DNA of 11,090 bases from an uncultured Eubacteriales bacterium. Its GTDB lineage: Bacteria; Bacillota_A; Clostridia; Oscillospirales; CAG-272. The notes below the pieces were generated by a model, which was not told the DNA's origin, did no database searches, and was given only the letters and a program-made list of their open reading frames with translations. A program made the translations under genes and the position numbers. The stretch covers positions 1 to 11,090 of the forward strand of contig USKS01000029.1 in assembly GCA_900555345.1 (NCBI GenBank), read 5' to 3'. Positions 1 through 5,707 of this stretch are shown here, piece by piece (positions within the stretch are counted from its first letter, which is position 1; each line of letters opens with the position of its first letter).

Positions 1-333
1 GACGCACCGAGTCACGCCGAGACCGCAGCCATCAGCGCGGCGTGCCGTACTCTCGGCGGATGGCGGCTCGTGGGCTGCGAGCTTTTTGTAACGCTTGAGC
101 CGTGCCCCATGTGTACCGGAGCAATAATAAACTCCCGCGTGCCGACCGTAATAATCGGTGCCCGCGACCCCAAGGGAGGGGCTATGGGCAGCGTTTGCGA
201 TCTGTGCGCAATGCCGTTCAACCACAAGCCCGAGGTCATATGGGATGTTCGCGGCGAGGAGTGCGCGGAGCTTCTGCGCCGTTTCTTTCGCGAGAAACGC
301 GAGCGCGGCACAAGGTGGAAGAAAAACCTCTGA
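1..333 (+). CDS. tadA: tRNA-specific adenosine deaminase (3' part, cut by window edge)
   Basis: This enzyme deaminates adenosine 34 in the anticodon of tRNA-Arg to inosine, which widens wobble decoding. It is a zinc-dependent cytidine-deaminase-fold protein. The window opens inside the gene in frame 1, so the true start is missing. The first visible codons give the catalytic H-A-E motif (bases 13-21; His binds zinc, Glu moves the proton). The second zinc motif P-C-P-M-C follows at about bases 100-114. Next come the G-A-R-D-P-K-G-G segment and a basic C-terminal helix ending KKNL, both usual for TadA. The 110 visible residues plus roughly 40-50 missing ones would match the normal length. In Bacillus tadA lies close to dnaX and oriC, which agrees with the parS sites further along. 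The identification is firm because both zinc motifs and the TadA-type spacing are present; a generic cytidine/dCMP deaminase is less likely. Confidence 0.93.
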   Translation, partial: DAPSHAETAAISAACRTLGGWRLVGCELFVTLEPCPMCTGAIINSRVPTVIIGARDPKGGAMGSVCDLCAMPFNHKPEVIWDVRGEECAELLRRFFREKRERGTRWKKNL

Positions 334-365
334 CAGCCGTGTGCTTTGATATATAAAATATGTGT

Positions 366-393
366 AAACAGCCGCCGCTGCGGCTGTTTTTCA
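366..393 (+). terminator. Rho-independent terminator after tadA
   Basis: An 8-bp GC-rich stem (368-375 ACAGCCGC with 380-387 GCGGCTGT) closes a 4-nt loop and is followed by a run of T (387-391, then more T at 394-399). It lies 35 bp after the tadA stop. The A residues before the stem give it a weaker terminator shape on the other strand too, so it may also stop transcripts from the convergent gene. Confidence 0.85.
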
Positions 394-397
394 TTTT

Positions 398-595
398 TTA
401 TCTGCGACAAAACTCTGCGCTCGGGCGCGCGGCCTTTATCCGTCGGTCCCGCGTGCCCGACGTGCCTCTGTTTGATTTAGCCGATCGGCACCGCAGCCCC
501 GCTCATATGCGGTAGCCGCGGAGCATCGGCTGCTTTGTCTGCTTACTGCCGCAGCGCTTCTTTCGCGCAGGCGCTGCATTGGCAGCACCCGCCGC
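398..595. other. Intergenic gap between convergent genes, no gene seen
   Basis: This stretch separates tadA from the minus-strand gene. I see no convincing coding frame. It holds two inverted repeats, a 7-bp pair at 479-485/525-531 (AGCCGAT/ATCGGCT) and a 7-bp pair at 551-557/571-577 (GCAGCGC/GCGCTGC). The second lies about 20 bp beyond the minus-strand stop codon. Neither is followed by a T-run on the minus strand, so I do not call a terminator. Confidence 0.35.
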
Positions 596-1882
596 TTACG
601 CTTTCTTTTTCTCTCCGCAGCGGTCGGCGGCAGCCATAACTCCAAGGCGCGCGCTTTCGTATGTAAGTCCGCCCTGCATAAAAGCAATATACGGTGCCCG
701 CATGGGTCCGTCAGCCGAAAGCTCTATGGATGCGCCGCCTACGAAAGCGCCCGCCGCCATGACCACGTCATCATCGTATCCGGGCATTTCGCATGCCTCC
801 GGCGTGACGAAAGCGTCTATGGGGGAAGCCGCCTGTATGCCGCGGCAGAATTCCGTAAGTCCCTCGGGGGTGTCAAGTGTGACCGTCTGAATTATATCGT
901 GCCGCTTTTCAAAGGGACCGGGGGATACTTTATATCCGAGCTCGTCAAAAAGGTACGCCGTGAGATGCGCCGCTTTCAGCGCCTGCGCGGTAGTATGCGG
1001 CGCATAGAAAAGTCCGCGCAGCATATTGCGGTTCTGCCCGAGAGACGCGCCGACTTCAAGCCCGGTGCCGGGGCATGAAAGACGGTATCCCGCAAGTTCA
1101 ACGGCAGTCTTGCTTCCCACAAGGTATCCGCCGATGTCAGCCATGCCGCCGCCGGGATTTTTGATGAGAGAGCCGACCATAAGGTCAACGGCACCGTCGC
1201 CGTAAGCGGTGTTGCAGGGCTCGGTCTCCTCGGTGAACTCTCCGTAGCAGTTGTCGAGCACCACAAAAGGAGAGCTCTCGGCGTGCTTTCTTGCAAAAGC
1301 CGCGGTCTCGCAAATTTCTTTGACGGACAGGGTGCGTCTGTCCATATAGCCCTTGGAACGCTGCATGTACACCATGCGCACGCGTTTTCCGTAATGGGCG
1401 AGAGCGGCTTTTATGCCCTCTTTGTCGATTTCCCCGTCCTTTGTAAAGGGGACCTGCGCGTATTCAATGCCGAAATCTCCCAGACTGCCCATGCCGGTGT
1501 TTCCGCTTTTGCCTATGCCGATAACGTCGTGCAGCGTGTCATAGGGCTCTCCGGTAACGGAAAGCATGACGTCGCCCGGGCGCAGCAGCCCGAACAGGGC
1601 AATGGTGAGTGCATGGGTACCGCACATGATCGAAGGGCGCATAAACCCTGCGGGAGCGCCGAAAATTTCGGCAGTCACCTTGTCAATAACGTCTCTGCCG
1701 CGGTCGCCGTAACCGTAGCCCGTGCTCGGTGCAAACATGGACTCCGAGATCCTGTTTTCTCTGAAAACGTCGAGCACGTGCTCCGTGCACCTGCGTGAAA
1801 CCTCGTCTATATCTCTGAATATATCGGCGAGAGCGGCTTCCGCTGCCTGCGCCGACAAACGTGTTTTTTCTGAGATCTGCAT
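596..1882 (-). CDS. Methionine gamma-lyase / aluminium-resistance family PLP enzyme (YnbB-like)
   Basis: This is a fold-type I pyridoxal-phosphate enzyme of the family annotated as methionine gamma-lyase family or aluminium resistance protein (Bacillus YnbB). Its true substrate is not well established; a C-S lyase role on sulphur amino acids is inferred from the family. At 428 residues it has the usual length. Visible features are the early S-T-G-Y-G-Y-G-D motif (about 53-60), the G-T-H phosphate-cup segment (88-90), D210 in V-L-D-N-C-Y-G-E-F (pairs with the PLP ring nitrogen), and K241 in S-L-I-K-N-P-G-G-G, the expected Schiff-base lysine, followed by a glycine-rich stretch. The ATG at 1882 is preceded on the minus strand by AAAGG with suitable spacing. 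It is transcribed divergently from the kinase-like gene and convergently with tadA, so it is probably monocistronic. The family call is confident; the substrate is not. Confidence 0.9.
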   Translation of the reverse strand: MQISEKTRLSAQAAEAALADIFRDIDEVSRRCTEHVLDVFRENRISESMFAPSTGYGYGDRGRDVIDKVTAEIFGAPAGFMRPSIMCGTHALTIALFGLLRPGDVMLSVTGEPYDTLHDVIGIGKSGNTGMGSLGDFGIEYAQVPFTKDGEIDKEGIKAALAHYGKRVRMVYMQRSKGYMDRRTLSVKEICETAAFARKHAESSPFVVLDNCYGEFTEETEPCNTAYGDGAVDLMVGSLIKNPGGGMADIGGYLVGSKTAVELAGYRLSCPGTGLEVGASLGQNRNMLRGLFYAPHTTAQALKAAHLTAYLFDELGYKVSPGPFEKRHDIIQTVTLDTPEGLTEFCRGIQAASPIDAFVTPEACEMPGYDDDVVMAAGAFVGGASIELSADGPMRAPYIAFMQGGLTYESARLGVMAAADRCGEKKKA

Positions 1883-1922
1883 TTTATCTGCCTTTCGTTT
1901 CGCTTTTTTGTACCTTTACTCT

Positions 1923-1949
1923 TTTATACGACAATGCGCCGTTTGTAAA
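1923..1949 (-). promoter_or_regulatory. Possible promoter for the minus-strand PLP enzyme gene
   Basis: Read on the minus strand, TTTACA (1949-1944) and TATAAA (1928-1923) each match 5 of 6 bases of the sigma-A -35 and -10 boxes. They lie about 40 bp upstream of the ATG. The 15-bp spacer is shorter than the ideal 17, so this is only a candidate. Confidence 0.3.
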
Positions 1950-2051
1950 GAGGAGGACACACTTTTCGAACTTTCGCGCCGCATTTTGCCGTCATGCGGG
2001 GGTGGGAAGCACAAATACAAGAAAACAGCTGTTTAATTTTAACAACAACCG

Positions 2052-2080
2052 TTGATTTTTTGCGCGGATATGTGTATAAT
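2052..2080 (+). promoter_or_regulatory. Sigma-A type promoter of the cytidylate kinase-like gene
   Basis: A TTGATT -35 box (2052-2057) and a perfect TATAAT -10 box (2075-2080) are separated by exactly 17 bp. Transcription would start near 2087, about 20-30 bp upstream of the Shine-Dalgarno and the start codon. This placement rules out the upstream TTG at 2052 as a translation start, because that codon is part of the -35 box. Confidence 0.75.
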
Positions 2081-2117
2081 TATATTAGAAAATATGCTTT
2101 GGGAGGTCATGGATAAC

Positions 2118-2738
2118 ATGAAAGGAATTATTACCATCGGCAGAGAGCTCGGCAGCGGCGGACGTTCTATCGGAAAGCTTGTTGCCGAAAAGCTGGGAGT
2201 TCCGTACTATGACCGCGAGCTTATAGACGAAGCGGCAAAGGAAAGCGGACTTTCTCCCGATTTTATCGAAAAGAACGAGCAGGCGGTAACGGGCAGCTTC
2301 CTATACAATCTTGCCATGGGCAACAGCTACACCTACGGCACGCTTGGCATGACGGGCACGAACGCGCTGCCGCTTACCATGCAGGTATTTCTTGCGCAGC
2401 AGAAGGTCATACTTGAGTACGCGAAGAACCCCTGCGTCCTTGTGGGACGCTGCGCCGATTTTATCCTTCGTGAGCGCAGCGATGTTTTCAAGGTGTTTAT
2501 ATATTCCGATATGGAAAAGAGAATTGCGCGCGCCGTTGAGCGCTACGGCTGCGACAGAAAGCGCGCCATCGATCTGATAGCAAAGAGCGACAAAGGCAGA
2601 GCGCGCCACTATGCCACATTTACCGACTGGGATTGGGGCAGCAGATCAAACTACGATCTTATGATAAACAGCGGCTCCGTGGGAGTTGAGCGCGCGGCGG
2701 ATATTATATGCACCTGCGCGGGCAAGCTTGAGCTTTGA
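2118..2738 (+). CDS. Cytidylate kinase-like family P-loop protein
   Basis: This is a P-loop NMP-kinase-like protein of the cytidylate kinase-like family (Pfam Cytidylate_kin2 type), common in Clostridia beside or instead of classical Cmk. It probably phosphorylates a small nucleotide-like substrate in the cytosol; the substrate is not proven for the family. The 206 residues begin with a beta strand and phosphate loop (I-T-I-G-R-E-L-G-S-G-G-R-S-I-G-K, about 5-20), followed by Y-Y-D-R-E-L-I. Then come the central V-L-V-G-R-C-A-D segment and the lid-like D-K-G-R-A-R-H-Y segment leading to F-T-D-W-D-W-G. The C-terminal D-L-M-I-N-S motif is typical. GGAGG at 2102-2106 lies 11 bp before ATG 2118 but only 2 bp before ATG 2109, so 2118 is preferred although 2109 is possible. 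A strong promoter sits just upstream, and a dispersed hairpin element begins 15 bp after the stop. Confidence 0.88.
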   Translation: MKGIITIGRELGSGGRSIGKLVAEKLGVPYYDRELIDEAAKESGLSPDFIEKNEQAVTGSFLYNLAMGNSYTYGTLGMTGTNALPLTMQVFLAQQKVILEYAKNPCVLVGRCADFILRERSDVFKVFIYSDMEKRIARAVERYGCDRKRAIDLIAKSDKGRARHYATFTDWDWGSRSNYDLMINSGSVGVERAADIICTCAGKLEL

Positions 2739-2753
2739 CAAAACGGCACAGCT

Positions 2754-2901
2754 GAGTATATATGGGGCTTCGAGTATATATGGGGCTTCGCCCCATGCCC
2801 CGACCGTGTAGGGATATATATGCGGGGTTTCACCCCGCGCCCCACTTAGGGTTCTTTTTTGGGAAAAAGAACCCTAAGGACCCGAAAAAACCGAAAAAGG
2901 G
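2754..2901 (+). repeat. Dispersed hairpin repeat element, copy A
   Basis: The sequence from 2772 to about 2901 recurs with small changes at 10806-10941 in the same orientation. It holds three perfect hairpins. The first is ATGGGGC/GCCCCAT around a TTC loop (2780-2796). The second is GCGGGGT/ACCCCGC around a TTC loop (2822-2838). The third is a 15-bp stem, CTTAGGGTTCTTTTT (2845-2859) with its complement at 2864-2878, around a TGGG loop. In this copy the first 18 bases are doubled in tandem (2754-2771 and 2772-2789). It begins 15 bp after the kinase-like stop codon. No open frame or transposase is associated with it, so a non-autonomous repeat or a 3'-end RNA structure is likely. Confidence 0.8.
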
Positions 2902-2974
2902 TAAGAAGTAAATGGCAAGGCAAAGCGACAAAGTGTTTGTCTCTGCAAACTTTTTGTAAGCTTTGACTGTTCGC

Positions 2975-3011
2975 CCGAGCACGATGTGCTGTCCGCGCTT
3001 CCTCGGTTTTT
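2975..3011 (+). terminator. Weak candidate terminator upstream of rlmH
   Basis: CCGAG (2975-2979) can pair with CTCGG (3002-3006), followed directly by TTTTT (3007-3011). The large loop contains an alternative small hairpin (AGCAC 2978-2982 / GTGCT 2986-2990). The main stem is only 5 bp, so termination here is uncertain. Confidence 0.25.
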
Positions 3012-3051
3012 CGTATATTAACAATTATTTTATAAAATTCGGTAAATTCAC

Positions 3052-3534
3052 ATGATAAAAATCCGTATTATAACAGTAGGAGGACTTTCCGAGAGCCACT
3101 GGAAAGCTGCCTGTGAAGAGTACAGAAAACGTCTCGGCGGCAGCCATACAGTCACGGAGATTTGTCTTAAAGAAGCTAAGCTGCCCTCCTCTCCCTCCCC
3201 GGCGCAGATAAAAGCAGCGCTTGACGCCGAGGGTGAGCGAATACTTGAGAATATCCCTCCGCGCAGCTGCGTTTTCGCCATGTGCGTTGAGGGACGGCAG
3301 TATTCCTCCGGAGAGCTTGCGGCGCTTTTTGAGAAAAAGCTTCTGTCCGGCGCATCGGAGCTGTGCTTTATAGTCGGCTCCTCCTACGGACTTTCCGAAA
3401 AGGTGAAAGCCGCCGCGAACGTCCGTCTTTCCATGTCCGAGCTGACGTTTCCCCATCAGCTTGCCCGCGTCATGCTGTATGAAACTATCTACCGCTGCGC
3501 GGAGATAAACAAGGGTACAAAGTACCACAAATAG
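3052..3534 (+). CDS. rlmH: 23S rRNA pseudouridine-1915 N3-methyltransferase
   Basis: RlmH is a small homodimeric SPOUT methyltransferase that uses S-adenosylmethionine to methylate Psi1915 in helix 69 of 23S rRNA, on the assembled 70S ribosome. The protein has 160 residues, the normal length. It shows the family start (I-K-I-R-I-I-T-V-G), the mid strand leading to C-V-E-G-R, and the SAM-knot region I-V-G-S-S-Y-G-L (about 107-114). The diagnostic L-T-F-P-H-Q-L-A-R-V-M-L-Y-E-T-I-Y-R segment and the C-terminal Y-H-K follow. The second glycine of the usual G-G-S-x-G loop is Ser110 here. The ATG at 3052 has no clear Shine-Dalgarno, but the protein aligns from this residue. It is a stand-alone gene between a hairpin-rich region and a repeat block. 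In staphylococci and Bacillus rlmH is also near oriC. Confidence 0.95.
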   Translation: MIKIRIITVGGLSESHWKAACEEYRKRLGGSHTVTEICLKEAKLPSSPSPAQIKAALDAEGERILENIPPRSCVFAMCVEGRQYSSGELAALFEKKLLSGASELCFIVGSSYGLSEKVKAAANVRLSMSELTFPHQLARVMLYETIYRCAEINKGTKYHK

Positions 3535-3536
3535 AT

Positions 3537-3774
3537 CGGCGCGCCGACGGCGCCCGTATTCTTATAAGTTTGCCGCGCCGACAGCACCCGTATTCGCATA
3601 ATTCCATCGCGCCGCGCACCCAAGTGCGCCCATACTCGCAAATTTTGTCGCGCCGAGTGCCCGCCCGATGTACATCCGTATTTGCTATACTTCTGTCTCG
3701 CTGCATCCCTCGCCCGCTGTGTGCCCGCAATCGCTGTTTTTCCGTCACGCGGCGCGCCAACGGCACCCGTATTT
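3537..3774. repeat. Decayed GC-rich repeat block between rlmH and the WG-repeat gene
   Basis: Three clear copies of a roughly 21-bp unit of the form GCGCCGACGGCRCCCGTATT plus one more pyrimidine occur at 3541-3561, 3575-3595 and 3754-3774. The first two share 19 of 21 positions. The outer two extend to 25 bp (3537-3561 and 3750-3774) with 22 identities and both start with CGGCGCGCC. More diverged units seem to lie between them (GCGCCG starts at 3609 and 3650, each followed 20-30 bp on by CCATACTC or CCGTATTTGC). No protein-like frame is convincing in either direction. The whole gap from 3535 to 3843 is otherwise empty, apart from an AT-rich leader at 3771-3806 before the next gene. Confidence 0.65.
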
Positions 3775-3843
3775 AATAAACTTTTATTTCGCTATATTTT
3801 TATTCTTCCGAGACGCTCCGTGCGCTTTTGTCGGAAGCCTCAG

Positions 3844-5649
3844 GTGAAAAAATTGAAAAAATCCGAAATGTTTCTGATCCAACTGAAAAAGCGTTTGCCC
3901 GCCGTTCTGGTGACGGTGTTTTCGGTTGCGGCCCTCGGGCTTTACTACCTCGGCGTATATGACATTTCGTTTATCGAGCGTCCCGAAAGCTGGAAGGGCA
4001 ATCTGGACGCTTTTATCTCTGTTCTCGACAAGAGCTACAAAACGCCCGCCGTCCCCGATGACACAAGCGACGAGCCCGATGTTCCCGCCGACGGCGACGG
4101 CACAAAAAAGCCGGAGCGCCCCGGGAAGTCCGAGCGTCCCACCGAGCCTTCAAACGCGGTGATATACACCTTTGAGGATGTCGCCGCTCTTAAAGAGCAG
4201 GGCTACGCTCTTACCGACCGCGTATGGGACTCAAACTGCGTTTTCGGCATTCTCTCAACTGATTACGAGCTGCCGAAGAGTCTTATTTCCGGGTTGAAGA
4301 CCGTTGACGCCGAGGAATTCACCTCATACGACGACGGCCGCGAGACCGAGCGCAGCGTTGTCCGCGACGTACGCGACCGCTACTCCCTCGAAATGTACAT
4401 GGGCTACATCATCTACAACGACAACGGCAAGCTGTATCTTATAAACTCCGACGGCGGCATTATGACCCGCTACGACGACAGCAAGTACATCCCCGCCTAC
4501 ACCCGCGACACCGAAGGGCGGCCGCTTTTCTACACCCAGAACAACTACACGCTGAAATATCCCACGTCCCAGAGCGACCCCGACGAGGACGGCAACACGG
4601 AGTGGTATGACAGCGCGAATCTGAAGGTTAACGGAAAAACCTATTATTATCTGTCGCCGAACGGACATGATTTCATTAAATCCGACTACAATGACGCCAC
4701 GGACAACAGAGGTCTGTATTTCGACTATCCGTCGTACTACGGCACGGGGGATGGCAGCACGAAGCTTGGCCGCTGGTATCTGAACACAACGAAAGTTTTC
4801 ACCGATCTTGACGGCAAGACCGGCATAAAGGATCTGACAAGCTGGTGCTTTGCCGAGAAAAAGCCCGACTTTTCGCTCCTCAAATTTGACAGAAACGGCA
4901 AAAATCTCGCCGAGGAAGACGGCAAGAGCCTTTCCGAGATGTTCCCGTACAGTGCGGCGTACAGCTACACGGGCGGATACGCCACCGTCATGACCGATAT
5001 AAAATGGGACTACTACCACGAAGAAGACGACGGCTACGGCACAAAGATCAACAAGTATTACGAGGTCACCTCAAACGAGCTGCGCGTTATCGACAAGGAC
5101 GGCAAGATCATGTTCGATTCGCGCAAAAACTACTTCAGCGATTTGGGCTGGACCGCCAACGAGCGCTTTGTTGAGCCGCTTTCGCGCATGGAGGCATCCC
5201 TCGGCAGCTACTATTTCGACCACGGATATATGCGCCTGCGCATGCAGTCATACGACAGATACTACTTTACGGATCTTGACTCCATTTTCATCGTCTCCGA
5301 CGAAGATGTGCTCGTGGATCCCCGCGGAGAGCGTTTCGCGATCCCCTCCGGCTACAAACTCATTTCCTACTCGGACGGCATTCTGCTGCTGGAAAAAGAC
5401 GGGCTTTACGGATATATGAACACCTCCGGCGTTTGGATACGCGAGCCCGACATGGAGGATGCGAAGCCGTTTTTCGAGGGCGTTGCCGTATGCAAAAACA
5501 GAGAAGGCACGTACGGTTTGATCGGCACAGACGGAAAAGTAATTATCCCCTTCGACTACAGTTATATTTCCAATATGTCAAGCGGCACGATGCTCGCCTA
5601 CTCTGATACCTATGGTTGGAAAATATACCAAAAAATGACAATTAACTGA
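3844..5649 (+). CDS. Membrane-anchored WG-repeat protein
   Basis: This protein of unknown function carries WG-type repeats, short beta-rich units that often bind partners outside the cell. A lysine-rich start and a hydrophobic segment at about residues 18-38 form a signal anchor or uncleaved signal peptide, so the body should face outward. A Pro/Asp/Lys-rich linker follows (about 67-103). The rest is rich in Tyr, Asp and Gly. The clearest WG units are near the C terminus (G-L-Y-G-Y-M-N-T-S-G-V-W at about 520-531 and G-T-Y-G-L-I-G-T-D-G-K-V-I-I-P-F-D-Y at about 555-572). Weaker D-G-K-x turns earlier suggest more diverged units. GTG at 3844 is chosen as start because GGAAG lies 6 bp upstream; the ATG at 3868 lacks a ribosome site but would keep the anchor. 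The 601-residue product has no enzyme motif. Neighbours rlmH and mnmG do not suggest a role. Confidence 0.75.
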   Translation: MKKLKKSEMFLIQLKKRLPAVLVTVFSVAALGLYYLGVYDISFIERPESWKGNLDAFISVLDKSYKTPAVPDDTSDEPDVPADGDGTKKPERPGKSERPTEPSNAVIYTFEDVAALKEQGYALTDRVWDSNCVFGILSTDYELPKSLISGLKTVDAEEFTSYDDGRETERSVVRDVRDRYSLEMYMGYIIYNDNGKLYLINSDGGIMTRYDDSKYIPAYTRDTEGRPLFYTQNNYTLKYPTSQSDPDEDGNTEWYDSANLKVNGKTYYYLSPNGHDFIKSDYNDATDNRGLYFDYPSYYGTGDGSTKLGRWYLNTTKVFTDLDGKTGIKDLTSWCFAEKKPDFSLLKFDRNGKNLAEEDGKSLSEMFPYSAAYSYTGGYATVMTDIKWDYYHEEDDGYGTKINKYYEVTSNELRVIDKDGKIMFDSRKNYFSDLGWTANERFVEPLSRMEASLGSYYFDHGYMRLRMQSYDRYYFTDLDSIFIVSDEDVLVDPRGERFAIPSGYKLISYSDGILLLEKDGLYGYMNTSGVWIREPDMEDAKPFFEGVAVCKNREGTYGLIGTDGKVIIPFDYSYISNMSSGTMLAYSDTYGWKIYQKMTIN

Positions 5650-5707
5650 TCATTTCGCCGCTTTTCGTTAAACGGCAGACTATATAAGACAATAAGAGGA
5701 AAACATT

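Noticed and set aside
1772..1783. Palindrome GAGCACGTGCTC containing CACGTG, considered as a fourth parS site
   Set aside because: It lacks the TGTTT and AAACA arms of parS and lies inside the PLP enzyme coding sequence; it is most likely a codon coincidence.
2651..3024. Minus-strand frames of 64 codons each through repeat copy A and the sequence after it
   Set aside because: They are translations of palindromic, non-coding repeat DNA; a similar peptide arises from copy B in a different context, as expected from the repeat and not from a gene.
3485..3776. Frames on both strands (68 and 93 codons) over the decayed repeat block
   Set aside because: The Arg-rich products merely reflect the repeated GC-rich unit, and neither has a start context that supports translation.
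3682..3843. N-terminal extension of 54 residues on the WG-repeat protein from a TTG at 3682
   Set aside because: The extension runs through the decayed repeat block and an AT-rich leader, has no ribosome site, and would bury the basic-hydrophobic signal anchor. GTG 3844 has GGAAG at good spacing.
4324..5019. Long minus-strand frame of 231 codons opposite the WG-repeat gene
   Set aside because: It is a mirror of the GAC/TAC-rich codon use of the real gene; the product is a monotonous V/A/G-rich string without domain motifs or a ribosome site.
5656..5676. Inverted repeat GCCG/CGGC between the WG-repeat gene and mnmG, considered as a terminator
   Set aside because: The stem is only 4 bp with a 12-nt loop and no T-run follows.
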